A stretch of DNA of 64,000 nucleotides, taken from Metallyticus violacea (taxonomy: Eukaryota; Arthropoda; Insecta; Mantodea; Metallyticidae). Below, one piece after another: positions 34,741 through 46,476 of this stretch; within the stretch, counting starts at the first letter, position 1; each line of letters begins with the position of its first letter. The position numbers were made by a program, and so were the translations under genes. A model generated the notes under the pieces. It was not told the origin of the DNA. It worked only from the letters and a program-made list of their open reading frames with translations, and ran no database searches. The stretch is from the NCBI GenBank assembly GCA_030762175.1, contig CM060831.1, positions 79,577,001 through 79,641,000 on the forward strand, read 5' to 3'.

Positions 34741-34960
34741 GCGGTGATAAATGAGATGAAATGATATATTGGGAAAGGACTTTTTTTAAGAAAGGAATTG
34801 TTCCAGGCCTAAGTTTAGGGTACCTTCCCAGCATTTGCCATATATGAGGACTGAAAAAAACCTCGGTCAGAGAGGATGGATGGTCCTGACGGGATTCAAA
34901 CCTCAGATCTCCCACTCATAAGTCTGCACCGTAACAACGTTGGCTACCTATGGCGGTAGT
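34741..34960 (-). mobile_element. SINE family B, second of a tandem pair
   Basis: Begins at body sequence (AAATGAGATGAAATGATATA) directly after the first copy's head, so its 3' tail is missing. B-box complement GGATTCAAACCTCAG, head end CTACCTATGGCGG. A head-to-tail dimer. Confidence 0.9.
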
Positions 34961-36223
34961 AGTAGATTCAGAACATATTTCATTTAAGTACTGACCCTGA
35001 TATTATTGTGTACACCTAATTTGTATTTTTTTTTTATAGATATTCATTTATATAATTCAGTATTTTATTAAGATGTCTGCAAAATTAATTTTACTACTAT
35101 GTACTAAAGTGATGAACTGGGTTTTTAAATTACTACTACTAGCACCACTATTGCTGCCATTATGATATAATTTTTATCCTTTGACCAACTTTCACGAATA
35201 TTCTGTCAACAAGCTGATTTTAGCAAGTATCCAGGATTTGTTGGGACTTTATAATTGTTTTAATCATCAGGATACATTTGAATGTGTAATTTAATTTTTA
35301 ATGATGCATATTAATGTGTTATAACCACAAAACTGTGTCCAAATTTATAGTCTGCTTTCATGTTTCATTTTGACCAACTTCTTGATATGCTGAGGTTGGA
35401 TATCAGTTTCATATTAAGATATTTTAAAAACTTGTTTTCCATATTATAATTTTAATATTCAAAGCATAAGATACTTTTTATAGTTTCTACCAGTTTATAA
35501 CATTCTGACACTCCAGTTTTGTAAAAATTTGCAGGATTTTATAGTCACATTGAGCTTTCTTAGTAAATGTGAGTAATTCTAATCTGCTAATTCTAATTAA
35601 TTTCTTTTGTGTGAAATAAATATGTTTCATATTTTACTTGTGTGTATTTCCTTCATTACTAGTTTTAAAGCATTGATAATGAGTAGCCAAATGGTAAATG
35701 TTGATATCGCATTTTAAGTTTGTCAGAAAAGTGAATTACTTGCATTATTATGCTGAATTCCCTTTTATTCTAGAATACCTCCCTCTGTCTTTTGTGGAAC
35801 ATTCTCTTTTATTCTTTTAATTGTATTTATGTTTGCATGCTTTTTACTTTTGTACCAGGAAATTTATTAATTTATTGTAATTTTGTTCACTTGTTCTATG
35901 TCATTAATTGACTGTTTGGATGAAAATAAATAAAATATATATATGTATAAAACTAGTTGTGTGAAAGAAAATGACTTAAGGTAATAATGACTTTAGCAGT
36001 ATAAATAAATAAATCAACCAATAAATAAATTAACAAATAAATGAATATTTCAAATTTACCAATGAATATAAACTTTAAAACTGTAATGCTTATACTTCAT
36101 TTTGCAAATATATTTTAAAGTGAAACACATTATTTTATTTCTTCAACCTGTGTTGTGCAGTACTTGAGAAACTGACATAGTATATTTATTATATTCATTA
36201 AAACTTTGTTTGTCTACTTTCAG
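34961..36223. other. AT-rich intron sequence up to acceptor
   Basis: No repeats or coding similarity seen. Ends with pyrimidine-rich GTCTACTTTCAG at 36223. Confidence 0.5.
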
Positions 36224-36268
36224 ATCAAAGGTGGGGATTCAGGTAGCTGATAACTTCACATGTGAATA
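36224..36268 (+). CDS. CTSO: Cathepsin O-like protease, 45-nt exon
   Basis: Acceptor TTTCAG to 36223, donor GTAAGT at 36269. Its first base completes the Lys codon left by 21333 and its last two bases begin a Tyr codon completed at 40153. It reads SKVGIQVADNFTCE, covering the variable loop between the GC.GG region and the GPL block. Reading phase (1 + 42 + 2) fits both neighbours exactly, which supports this very short exon strongly. Confidence 0.87.
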
Positions 36269-36724
36269 GTAAGTATCAAACATTTTAAATGCTGCATAAT
36301 TGCCAGATTTATATAATCTGATTTTCTTTGGAATACAGTTTGTTTTAGTGCTTGATAGTTAATGGTCCATTTTCATTTATTTGTAGTTTTCATTTATGTT
36401 AAGAGAGTAAGCCCTGATTAATTGGCCTTTTGTAATCAAACTGAAAAACTGAATTTCTTAATTAGTTGATGAATAGAATGGAATTTACATTAACTGAATC
36501 TCTGTACATATTACATGAGCAATATTTAAATGTTCTTTTGGTTTGCTTGCTACCTCTGGAGTCCAAATATACCATAACTCAGTGGTTGTTGATGTATTTA
36601 ATTTTATCATTAAATTCTGTTACATATTCCAACTACAAATCAGCAACAAACAAAGCGTATTCAATGATTCTTTGCCTGTGATAAGTAGAGAATAATAAAT
36701 AGTAATGTCAAGCAATATATATTG

Positions 36725-37380
36725 AAGTAGTGAGATGGAATGGTCAACAAAAGAAAGTAGAGTGGCAGTTATTTTACTGCATTACTGCAGCACTCAGCAA
36801 GCTGCGAAACTGCTAGGGATCAGTTTAAGATTCACTTATCATACCATCAGGTGATGGGAAGACAGATCTGGTTGATTGTTATATTGAAGTTCAGCAAGAG
36901 AAATGAGAAGAACTCAAAGAAATCTACATGAAAGTGGTTACAAATGAGATGAACATCCAGAAAATTAGTGTAGTGGATGAAATCTAGGATGTTGAGCTAT
37001 CATTGAGGCACTAGTCAACTGCTAACACCTCAATTGAAGATAGACTGTAGAAAATAAAAATCCTCCTCTGCTTATGTATCAACAATAGGTGGAAAAATAT
37101 CATATTCTCATGTGAAAAATGGTTCACAATTAAAGAGAATAATCCCAAACCAGCAAGAAGTTGTTCATTGTTAATTAGACCATTATCACATATCACCTAT
37201 AATGTAGTAAGGGGGTTGCAATAGAGGTGTGGGAACAAATGGTGAAGTGTACAAAAATATAATTTTAAAGAGAGTTGTGAACCCTTCATTCAGAAATAAC
37301 ACTTGAGCTTTCCAATAAAATGCAGATAAGGCTGGACATATACAACAATATTTTAAGGATAGGTAGCAGTGAGAAATTTA
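36725..37380 (+). pseudogene. Tc1/mariner-superfamily transposase remnant
   Basis: Forward frames give ESRVAVILLHYCSTQQAAKL then LGISLRFTYHTI (helix-turn-helix), later IIFSCEKWFTIKENNPKPAR (the FSDEK.FT block with Asp changed to Cys) and NGEVYKNIILK. Interrupted by many stops. Confidence 0.6.
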
Positions 37381-38774
37381 TACATGTGACAGTGCCTATA
37401 TTAATTATTCATCACATCATGTTAAAGCCTGTTTAAAAGTCAAAGGGGCTTTTCATAATAGTTCAGTAAATTTCATAATTCTATTTAATGATATGTTTTT
37501 CATTAGTGCTATCCATTATTAATGTTGTGACAGAGCATAATAAGATAATAGACTAGGTATTGTAGTGCTCTGCATTTCTTGCACAAACATTCTATTGCCA
37601 AGTTCCTCTTCTTTATAGCTGAGGCTGAAATTAGAACATTAAAAAGAGAAAACTGCAATCTTTGAATGCAGATATACAAAATAACTAAAAAGAAAACATG
37701 TTCTTCAGTGACAAAGACCAGCAAAACTTTATCAATGGAAAGCACATAGGAAGAAAAATGCATTACAGTAAAAAATGGACAGAAACAAGGATCAGATAAT
37801 ACTTTAGAAGATATATTAATTAGGAAGATTCTGGGAATAAAAAGAGATACAAATATAAAATCAAGGGGAACCTATTTAGGCAAGCTTGAAGAGAAATGGT
37901 AAAGGAAGATTAGAGGGTACAATAAAGAACAGAATTTAAGTATAGAGGAATAGAAAACTTGATAATAATGTTAATATGGGATAGGAAGTGAAATATATAA
38001 AATATGGGTGGGTCACAAATACATGTATCACTGGGGGTTATGATGTATTGAGACCAATAGACTATTTTATGTAGGTAACTCTAAGATGAAAATATAAGTG
38101 ATAAATTAAGTTGTGGAGGTGAATTTTGAAAATCATGCACAAAGAAATAGTTATTTGCTTTAATTTTAAATGTTCTTTATATTAAATACTAGACTGTTTT
38201 ATACCCTTTATGAATAAAGTTTAGTTTAATGTTATTTAGATATAGCTGACCCAAGTCTTCTGAATTCCAGCAGGAAACTGCTTATGAGCCAAAGGGCAAG
38301 GGTAGAGCAGATAATTTGTTAACAAAATTAAATAAATTATAAAAATTATCAATGAAGTGGACCTTCAAATATTATTTGTATTAGATTCTAGAAAATTCCA
38401 GGGATCACTTGAGATTGGGGGGCCTTTTCTTATGAACAATATCCTCAAGAACTGACCACAATTGTAATATAAGGTTGAGGTCAGGGCTGCAAGATAATAA
38501 AATCTGGAATATTTTTCTTAAGCCAATGACAAACAATAATTATAAGAACATAACAGAACTAAAAGTGACATTAAGTTTAAATAGTTTCAGACCAGACAAT
38601 GGGGGCATTGAAGTTAATGATGCATGATGATGCATACATTGTAAAAATTTGAGCACAGCCAGAAGTTATGTCAGCTGTACCTACTGAGAAGGAAAGGAAC
38701 TTGTAAAAGGAAAATGTGTGCATTTTGGGCTGCAGAGAAAAATTGTGATATTATTTGCTAAGGCATATTTTATT
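37381..38774. other. Intron sequence, possible LINE debris
   Basis: 37775-37960 reads EDILIRKILGIKRDTNIKSR in one frame, faintly like the end of LINE ORFs. Nothing else is recognised. Confidence 0.35.
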
Positions 38775-38782
38775 ACTTTCAT

Positions 38783-39080
38783 ATCAGTCCTAGTGGTGTA
38801 GTAGTAACCATACTGCCTTCTAAACCCAAGATAGTGGGTTTGATCCCAGCCAGAACCGATGGATTTTTTTGGGTGTAAAAATCCTAAGTATAGCTTCCTT
38901 CAGAAAGGAAGTAAAGCTATAGGTCCCCTGTCATACATTTACGGCACTATAAAGAACCTCAAGCCTGAAAAAAGAGGCCCCTGACTAAAATTTGTTGGCC
39001 ATTTCACGCTCTAAATTGAATGGGACACTGATGACCTGAGATATTAAAGAGCATCTGTAAATAAACCAAATCAACAACAA
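38783..39080 (+). mobile_element. tRNA-derived SINE, family A (copy 3)
   Basis: Head CAGTCCTAGTGGTGTAGTAG, diverged B box GGTTTGATCCCAGCC, complete body, tail AAACCAAATCAACAAC. Imperfect flanking repeat ATTACTTTCAT (left) and ATTGCTTTCAT (right). The most diverged family A copy here. Confidence 0.88.
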
Positions 39081-39239
39081 ATATTGCTTTCATTATTTTT
39101 CAAGCTCATTTGCAGACCAGGAGCTGAAATCCAGCAGAAACTTCAAAATACAATATTTATGCCTTATGGGAGAAATACATTCTATTAAACTTTTTATCAG
39201 AGAATTTGAGAAAGGCTTATGGAGGTAGCAACATCTGAA

Positions 39240-39760
39240 ATTTCTCTGGCAGCCAGGCTGCTATCAAAGCTCATGCATGTCACAATATCATGTCAAAACT
39301 GAATTGGAATTGTCTACTAAAGCTTATTAAACTGCAGAACGAAATAATGTAATAGTTGGAAGAGTGCAAAGGCATAAGGAAATGCCTGGCAATGTAATAG
39401 CAATTATTGTATTTAGAAAATGATCTGAAAAGCATTCTTGCACCTGAACCTGTATGTGGAATTCCAGTATTCACAGATTAAATATCTATTGAGGAGTGGG
39501 TAAGAAAAGGATATCAATATTGGATATACATTAATAGAAGTAATATGGAAAGCAAATGATGGAGAAATCTATTTTATTGCTTGCTACTGACATTTTGAAA
39601 CTGAACATATACAAATAAAAGTGTTAAATGATCTGCTGATGGGCCATTGCAGTCTGAAAATGCATATACATAAAATGAGGATAAAGGCAAACCAATTCTG
39701 CAGACTGTGTGATGAAGAGGAAGCAATGGCCTCTCATGATTACTGAATAGTTTGATGATA
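39240..39760 (+). pseudogene. LINE RNase H and C-terminal zinc-knuckle region
   Basis: Forward frames show QAAIKA (SDSQAA-type RNase H block), a WVPGHSG-like block eroded at 39355-39400 (GAAATGCCTGGCAATG), then NDLLMGHCSLKMHIHKMRIK and CRLCDEEEA, matching the LLTGHC..N.HL..MG and CR.C..EEET tail of Jockey/I-group LINEs. Dead. Confidence 0.7.
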
Positions 39761-40152
39761 AAAATACTGCAGGCTGTAGATATTTTTCCCTTCCCTCTAT
39801 ATATGATCACAGTTTGGATATGTGGTAATCAGAAACTTGTTGGTGATAAGTTTTTTGAGTACTATAAGGTTACTTTGAACTAATTCTAATAACAAACTAA
39901 CCAAAAGCATTCCTTGGTTTCAAAAGACAATATGGTCACTTTATCCCCTCTGAACTTGAACTGCTATGTTATGTTGTCGTAGCATCTGTCTGTTATCATC
40001 TTTCATTCCATAATTTCTGTATACTAAAGTACCTGCAATATTGGACCTTTTGAAGTAGAATGAGTTCTTTTTACTTAAAAAATGAGTACCTGTAATGTTA
40101 ATGCTTTGTTTATTAAATGCACCGATTCATTTTCAAAATAATTTATGTTTAG

Positions 40153-40421
40153 CTTGGTTGGTTCAGAAGAAGTGATGCTGAGTCTCTTAGCTTACCATGG
40201 GCCATTAGTGGTTGCAGTGAATGCACTCAATTGGCAGAACTACCTAGGAGGCATCATTCAGTTTCACTGTGATGGTTCCCCTGAGTATATTAACCATGCA
40301 GTGCAGATTGTTGGATATGATAGGAGTGGTCCAGAGCCTTATTACATCGTACGTAATTCTTGGGGTGAAGAATTTGGAGATAAAGGATACCTGTACATTG
40401 CTGTTGGTAGCAATCTTTGCG
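40153..40421 (+). CDS. CTSO: Cathepsin O-like protease, exon with catalytic His and Asn
   Basis: Acceptor GTTTAG to 40152, donor GTAAGT at 40422. Reads LVGSEEVMLSLLAYHGPLVV then AVNALNWQNYLGGIIQFHC, YINHAVQIVGYDRSG, PYYIVRNSWGEEFGDKGYL and VGSNLCG. The catalytic His lies in NHAVQIVGY and the catalytic Asn in RNSWG. WQ.YLGGII...C is diagnostic of cathepsin O, where other cathepsins have a different loop. No disruption; the exon ends one base into a Gly codon. Confidence 0.95.
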
Positions 40422-40736
40422 GTAAGTTCACCATTCATTGAACCTGTTTGTTGCTCTATTGTAGTATGTATATCTTAAAATATGATAAATAAGGTGACAA
40501 GAGTAAAACATGGAAAATGGTATTTCATTGAACCTGACATAAGGATGGATTATATAAAAGTCTAAACCTTATCATTAACAATATAAGCTATGCAAATTTA
40601 TTTCTAAGCTGAATTAATGCATTACAAACTATAAAAATGATTTTATGTAGATTAAAAATAAAACTACTTAAAATCATGTTAACACACAAAAACACTCCTT
40701 ACATTCCAGTCTTAAAACTTTTAAAATTTAAAGTGG

Positions 40737-40779
40737 GACGTGTTTCATGAGACCTTGCTCACATTATCAAGCATAAATG
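40737..40779 (-). ncRNA. Hammerhead-like motif downstream of Penelope ORF
   Basis: Reverse strand: CTTGATAATG, stem II TGAG/CTCA, TGAAAC, palindromic ACGT in CACGTCC. It sits 140-180 nt after the end of the reverse GIY-YIG frame (40919). Core bases are degraded. Confidence 0.4.
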
Positions 40780-40918
40780 ACAGACAGATCAAATTATGTT
40801 GGCGATGTAAGTGACTGTGGGTTCTCTGGTGGTCTGTTAATTAACTTAAACAAAATATTATCTGCCTCTGGGATATGGAAATTCATGATCCTATGCTCAT
40901 ACTTCTTTATAAAAATGT

Positions 40919-41210
40919 TTACCCATATATTGAATTCCTTTGGGTGTTGACTGCTTTTAACAATGTGATGTCCTTTTCTATTTCATGGTGTTTGTTCCAA
41001 AAATGTGCTGCCATCGCTGATTTTTCTATCTGTTTTTGTTTAATATTTCTCCAGTTCTCTTTCAATCTGATTCCCAAATTTCTTTTTGTTTTGCCTATAT
41101 ACACCTTATCACAGTCTCTACAATTAATCTTATATGTACAATAATTTTTTTCTTTAGGTCTGGGGTCTATTTTATTTAGTTTCAACAATTTGCAAACTAA
41201 ATTTTTTCGT
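40919..41210 (-). pseudogene. GIY-YIG endonuclease fragment of Penelope-like element
   Basis: The reverse frame 41188-40919 reads CTYKINCRDCDKVYIGKTKR then NLGIRLKENWRNIKQKQIEK, SAMAAHFWNKHHEIEK and LLKAVNTQRNSIYG. It contains Y-I-G, the catalytic Arg (GIRLKE) and the downstream AxHFW.KHH block, so the endonuclease core is well preserved. The reverse transcriptase is not present upstream. Confidence 0.85.
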
Positions 41211-41645
41211 GTTAAGATGATGATGTATTGTTTAAAAGTTTGTTTAAACTTATTATTGAGGCATGGGTGATAAGTGAACTTGTGGTAAGTTTTTTAACTA
41301 GCTGAATTAAGGCCATAATCTTTTCCACCCAACCAGCCCTACTTAATACAGTGAATAATACAAGATATATACACAGATATTTAAAGTAATAGTAAAGTAA
41401 ACAAAATGAATGGCTTCTAAGTTAAATTAAAAAATACATAAGCAAACAAATTAATGTAATAAACATAAGCATAAAACAATAATAAATCTATATCACAAGA
41501 ATCAAGAAGAGATAGAAGAACAATATGGTAAAATAACAGATAATTGATTCATTAAACCTTTATTAAAATTTAGATGGACATTAGCTTTATGTAAGAGAGT
41601 GAGTTATAAAGAAGAAGAAAAAAAACTACAGATTTCAATCAGAAA
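41211..41645. other. AT-rich intron sequence, nothing recognised
   Basis: No coding or repeat signal. Confidence 0.5.
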
Positions 41646-41651
41646 ACTCAC

Positions 41652-41848
41652 CTCTCACAGAAATCTGCATGTGGCTTCACAATATCAAACTCATGAGCAT
41701 ATAGTTGACAGTCATCAACAGTCGTGGTCAATACAGACAGGACGATTATAGCTGCTGCTCCAGTCCCAAGCAGCAGCGGAAGAAGTGGGATTGGAGGTGC
41801 AACCAAAAGGAAAAAGGCATATGCTTTTAACACTTTTAAGTTTTGCAT
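41652..41848 (-). CDS. Possible reverse-strand first exon, secreted or membrane protein
   Basis: The reverse frame starts at ATG 41848: MQNLKVLKAYAFFLLVAPPI, then PLLPLLLGTGAAAIIVLSVL and TTTVDDCQLYAHEFDIV, ending CER two bases before a consensus donor (AG|GTGAGT, donor at 41651-41646). A ~33-residue hydrophobic stretch follows the start, then a polar segment with two Cys. That fits a signal peptide or membrane segment encoded by a 5' exon, nested antisense in the last cathepsin intron. I do not recognise the protein and found no second exon. It could be chance, though the donor and composition favour coding. Confidence 0.35.
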
Positions 41849-41970
41849 GATTTTTTTTTTTTTTATTTTTCTTACCTAACATGTGTTGTCCTCCCTAAAA
41901 AGTAACATTTATTGCACTAAAAACAATGTACAACACAAATTATGAAGATTACAAGAGAATAAAAAATGTC

Positions 41971-42035
41971 AGCCCGTTAGGAATCGAACCCCTGACCTCA
42001 TAAACATGATGCTCTATCTGATGAGCTAATAGGCC
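41971..42035 (-). tRNA. tRNA-Ile-like pseudogene or SINE head
   Basis: Reverse strand: GGCCTATTAGCTCATCAGAT, AGAGC closing the D stem, then GGTC and a B box GGGGTTCGATTCC with a T arm, ending AACGGGCT. The acceptor pairs are weak and the anticodon loop is 3 nt too short (TCAT-GTTT-ATGA), so it is not a working tRNA. Resemblance is closest to tRNA-Ile. Confidence 0.5.
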
Positions 42036-42099
42036 AGTGTCTTAGTTGGTAAATTATCCGCGTGCTGCATTTTGAAGACTTAACCTTACAGGCAGTAAG

Positions 42100-42915
42100 T
42101 GCCTGGTTAGAGCAATATGGATGTAGGTATTCTCATCCGCCATTTTCACTCCATTGGTGCTAACTGACGCTACTGATCGGATGTATTACTGTGTATTTGT
42201 TCAGTGTTTTTAATCGTTTTGTGCATTAAAAATAGTGGATTTTTATTAATAAGTGACTTAAAAAGTGTTTATAGTGATAATTAAAAGACTGAAATATATT
42301 GCGTGTAAAATAAAAATACAATTTAGCTCCGTATAGGTAGTGTTTACTAGGTATAGGTACGTAATTTTGTTTTATTTACGGACGCTCAATTCATCGGTGT
42401 ATAGGTACATATTGATTATAATAGTAATAGTTGTAGTTATAAGTAACAATGATAATTAAGTAACTTTATAAAAATATTAAATATTTGATATATATTTGAG
42501 TGTCAATTGTTTTTATGAGTATCAATGTTACTATGAAAGAAACATAACCTATAATTTGTATAACATATACATACCTACGTATTGTACACACGTATACGTA
42601 CGTAACACAACTTTTGTTTAATTTTATGTGATTTATAAATAATGAATTGTGCAACACATTACATATACATTATATGTATATAAAAAGTCAATATCATAAT
42701 TTCTGTATTTAATCATAACAAGTTATAAAATTATAGATTATAATTATATTTATATTTTTCAGTTAAGCAACTTATCTAAAAAAAATGCCTAAAATTTAAA
42801 TAATTGCGTTTATATACACCGCTTGAAAACGGTGCTACAAGCGTCTGCCTGTTTGCGTTCCGCAACTGTTGCTCCGAAATAAAGGAGTAAAAATGGCTGA
42901 CGAGAATACTCATCT
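42100..42915. mobile_element. Possible DNA element with inverted ends
   Basis: 42118-42155 (ATGTAGGTATTCTCATCCGC, then CATTTTCACTCC) is matched in inverse at 42886-42915 (GGAGTAAAAATGGCTGACGA, then GAATACTCAT). Weaker similarity continues outward into sequence beyond the SINE at 42929-43241. The interior is AT-rich and non-coding. A non-autonomous DNA transposon is the simplest reading. Confidence 0.4.
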
Positions 42916-42928
42916 ATTCTAGTGCCTT

Positions 42929-43241
42929 GTCGGTCCTGGTGGTGTAGTGGTTACCATACTTGCCTCCTACGCCCAAAACGCGGGTTCGAACCCAGCCAGG
43001 ATCGATGGATTTTTTCGGGCGTAAAAATCCCAAGTATGGCTTCCTTCGGAAGGGAAGTAAAGCCGTGGGTCCCGTGTCGTACATTTACGGCACGAAAAAG
43101 AACCTCAAGCCTGAAAGAGAGGCCTCTGAGCAAAATTTGTCGGCCGTTTCACGCTCTGAGTTGAATGGGACGCTGATGACCTGAGATGTTAAAGAGCGTC
43201 CATAAATAAATCCATTAAAAAAAAAAAAAAAAAAAAAAAAA
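42929..43241 (+). mobile_element. tRNA-derived SINE, family A (copy 4, youngest)
   Basis: Intact tRNA-like head and B box (GGTTCGAACCC), a body with its CpGs kept, and an A-run of about 25. Perfect 11-bp duplication TCTAGTGCCTT at 42918-42928 and 43242-43252. The intact tail and CpGs suggest a recent insertion. The open frames overlapping it are SINE sequence, not genes. Confidence 0.97.
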
Positions 43242-43252
43242 TCTAGTGCCTT

Positions 43253-44920
43253 AGCCTGGTGTACTAGTCACGCCTCCATTCACGAACGGCAATGGAGAAA
43301 ACCAAACGCCTCCTTAGTTCCACAGTTCAGAGTTGTGATGTTATCGGGCCTCTTCTAAAAATATCGGCTTCTTAGTAGCGTGGAGTGTTACATTGCTACA
43401 TTACCGTTTTCAATTTGATTTCGCTGTATACTGAATGTAATTAACCACTAACATGCTCCCTAGAAAGTCAATTTTAAAGGCAACATTAGCTACGGTTCGC
43501 AACAAAAATGAAAAAGTTCCCGTGCCCAAAACTACAGAAATTTCCTCATCCAACACTTAGTCCTTGTTGCACTCATTTTATTTATCATGACTAGTTGCTT
43601 ACGATTTCTGCCGCTAGATGTCGCAACGTACGTTTTGCTGGAGTAAAGTAGATGTGCCACCACTACAACGATTTACCCGCTAACACAATCCCGCTATCAG
43701 GTTATATTTACGAAAATGAGGCTAGCGTACGCCGTCAGGCCATAGCTCGCCGCAGCAAACCACTGGTTTCTAAGATTTACCCCAGGTTAGGTTTAGGTTA
43801 GAGTATGTGTAAATGAATTAGTTTTGAGTTTCATTTTTCCTAAACATGCTTCCTCGAAAGTTAACTTTTTGCCTAAGATTGGTTTGTTTCTGTGCATTAT
43901 GACTTATATTCGCTTGTATTTGTTTAAGTCACACTACCACTTCGCTCAGTTTTTTTTTCTTCTTTCTTTCTTCTTCTTCTTCTTCTTCTTCTTCCCCCCT
44001 TTTTCCCCCATCTCATTTCATGACTGGTGCATCAGGCACGTACTGTCTGTAAGGTTAAGTTGTTAAAGTCACACTATCCCGCTGTGCTCGGCTTTCTCTA
44101 CTGCCGTTCGCTGGAGCACCATGGATATTGTTCTGTCTGTACGGTTAGGTGGTCAGCTTCATGGCGAAGAATGAACAAGGCGTTCAATCTCTTATCAGAC
44201 AAACTTTAGAGCGCGCGAGTAGGACTACAGCGTTTAAAGAGCAGAAAACAGGCATTCTGCTGAACAATTTGTGGTAAGTGCCGCACACAAAAATATCTAA
44301 AAACAATGTCACTAAAACTGCCCAAACAAGTAATTTTTAAGAATTAATATAGTTTACTTAGAAATTACTTCATGTGCCGAATGGCACCACATTATTCTGC
44401 AATGTCTACAGGCGAATACGTGTCGACAATGAAACGCTAACCATGCCGCACGAACAATTGACATGCTTCTGATTAACCTTTTTCATACCACCCGTGTTGA
44501 ATGCATAATACATATATTTTATGACATATTCAACCTAACTGATATTTTGTGCGATGAACACAAAATAAAGTAAAATATTGTATCCCTAAATTTCTGCGTA
44601 CATGTGAGGTGATAAATAGTAAAAGAAATGAAGAGTGTTTTACTAATATATTTCGTGATGCAAAAGTGAAAAATATTTCTAACTATAAAACACAACATAC
44701 TCAATTATCTGATGAAAACCTTTTCCTAAAGTACAAGTTATTGCTTTATGAAAAAATTGGCAAAGTTCTGTAGCAAATTAAAAATATATTTCAATATTTA
44801 AACAAACTAGTGTCTCTAGCTTTTTAGACAGTAAAACATTCAAAGAGTATTGTAGGGAGAATTTCCCTCATTTGGTTGAATGTACCGATTCATACTTAGG
44901 AAACCCAAAATTAACTGGAC
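43253..44920. other. CpG-richer intron block with (CTT)n tract
   Basis: CpG and GC are higher than in most of the window. It contains CCGCTAGATGTCGC, a pyrimidine tract with TTCTTC repeats (43961-43995) and no coding frame that I recognise. It probably consists of hAT-related and other insertions. Confidence 0.4.
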
Positions 44921-44924
44921 CTTT

Positions 44925-45240
44925 TTTATGATATTGATTACAGTTATATTAGTACTGTAAAAAAATTGGAAATGCTGCGAATAAGTGGCGTTTACCAAGA
45001 CGTATTCCAGGAAGCTTTTACACTATTTTCGCTTGTAGTGTCTCAGCCGTCCGCTAGTGTATCCTTAGAAAGAAATTTGTCTTATTTAAACAGAATAAAA
45101 CATACTTAAAGAACAAACTTTCCCCAAAAAGTTTGTCATCCCTGGTCAAACATAGATCTTTGCAAACTGTAGGAACAACCCGATTTTTTTATGACATAAT
45201 TGGCAGATTTGCAGCTCTTAAGGATATCAGAATCTACCTC
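44925..45240 (+). pseudogene. hAT transposase C-terminal (dimerisation) fragment
   Basis: Forward frames give FSLVVSQPSASVSLERNLSY then LNRIKHT, RTNFPQKVCHPWSNIDLCK. This parallels the hAT dimerisation block (SAS.ERSFS.L.RIKTYLRNTM...RL..L). Several frameshifts. Confidence 0.6.
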
Positions 45241-45544
45241 ATCTACAATAAATACGATAAGATTTAAAAAAAAAAAGTATTATTATAGTATCTATTTTCA
45301 CAAGTAGCATTTTACCTGTTTTCGGAATAGCGAGTTGCCGCTGATATTTATATAAAGGAACGGTACCTTACGGTCATATAAGCCACCGTCAACAATTTTA
45401 ACCACGTATACTTTATATTTGTCTGTGCACTAAGTACCTAATTTCTTGACAAATGTGTTTCGTGTTTTCGTACATGATCGCGTCGCGTGTGCAGCGCGAA
45501 ACCTTGTCGGGCAACGTAACGGACTGTTATTCGCCGATGCTCTA

Positions 45545-46140
45545 AACCAATGGTCGACCTAGACTCCTAGAGTTATGGCATACGCAACCCATGCTGCACT
45601 CTACAAGTACCACCCGCTTGCACCCTCAGAGAGTGTGTGATGAAACCAGTCAGTCCGTTTACGTTTTTAACAAGACCTCGGCTTGTTTAGCAGTGATTGG
45701 GAGAAGAATATTTCTTTATACCTTAAAATGTTTTGGTATGCTCCAATTCAGACGGCATTGTGAAACCTACCATAAAGAACACAACAAATTAACAGGTAGG
45801 CGTTTCAATATTAAATATTTTTAATTCAATGATTAGAGTTAAACAAAATATATTGTTAAAGTAATTTTTTATAACAGAAAAGAGACATTGTTCAATATTA
45901 AACACGTTCAACAGTTTCACAATTGAACAGGATGTGTATCCTTTATTTTAGGCTACGTCGAGAAAGACATTTATAACAATTAAAAGAAGCTATCAAAGGG
46001 TCGCATTCCATAACAAATAATTCAGATGATGAAATGGCAAATAGTGTACTATTTGCAAGTTATCAAGCTGTCTGGGAAATGTACAAGTCGATGAAATAAT
46101 TCACAGAAGGTGAAATTGCGGGGGAAAAAATGTTTTTTAA
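45545..46140 (+). pseudogene. hAT-like transposase N-terminal fragment
   Basis: A hAT-terminus-like CAATGGTCGACC is near 45550. Then FGMLQFRRHCETYHKEHNKL follows (BED-type zinc-finger end), and later NSVLFASYQAVWEMYKSMK and FTEGEIAGEKMF, matching the ASY.V...IAKSGKPFTEGEF region of Charlie-like hAT proteins. Interrupted by stops. It is upstream-type sequence lying 3' of the C-terminal fragment above, so the two are from different copies or rearranged. Confidence 0.55.
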
Positions 46141-46476
46141 AAGTAGCTGGAATAATATATGCATAAAAAAAATTTGAAAGACTGAGAATATCGAATCACG
46201 AATTAGTAAGACGAATAACAAGACTTAGGTAAACTCATTGATAATCTACAACAGGGAGTTGCCATGGAGAAACTCTTAAACAGTAAAGAATGCCATAAAA
46301 AGCGTCTCTCCGCTAATGGTAGTTCTGGATGCATAAAATAGGGGGGGGGGACTGGATTGGAACAGAAAGTTTTGGTAATAGAATTCAAAATAAAAGTGAT
46401 TGTCGTTATGGAGATATAGTGGGCAGCATTAAGATGTATCTTTTAAGAGGCAAAGATTCTATAGGCCTCTTTAATA

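Noticed and set aside
41971..42035. Functional tRNA gene
   Set aside because: The anticodon loop is too short and the acceptor stem mismatched, so it is listed as a pseudogene-like relic.
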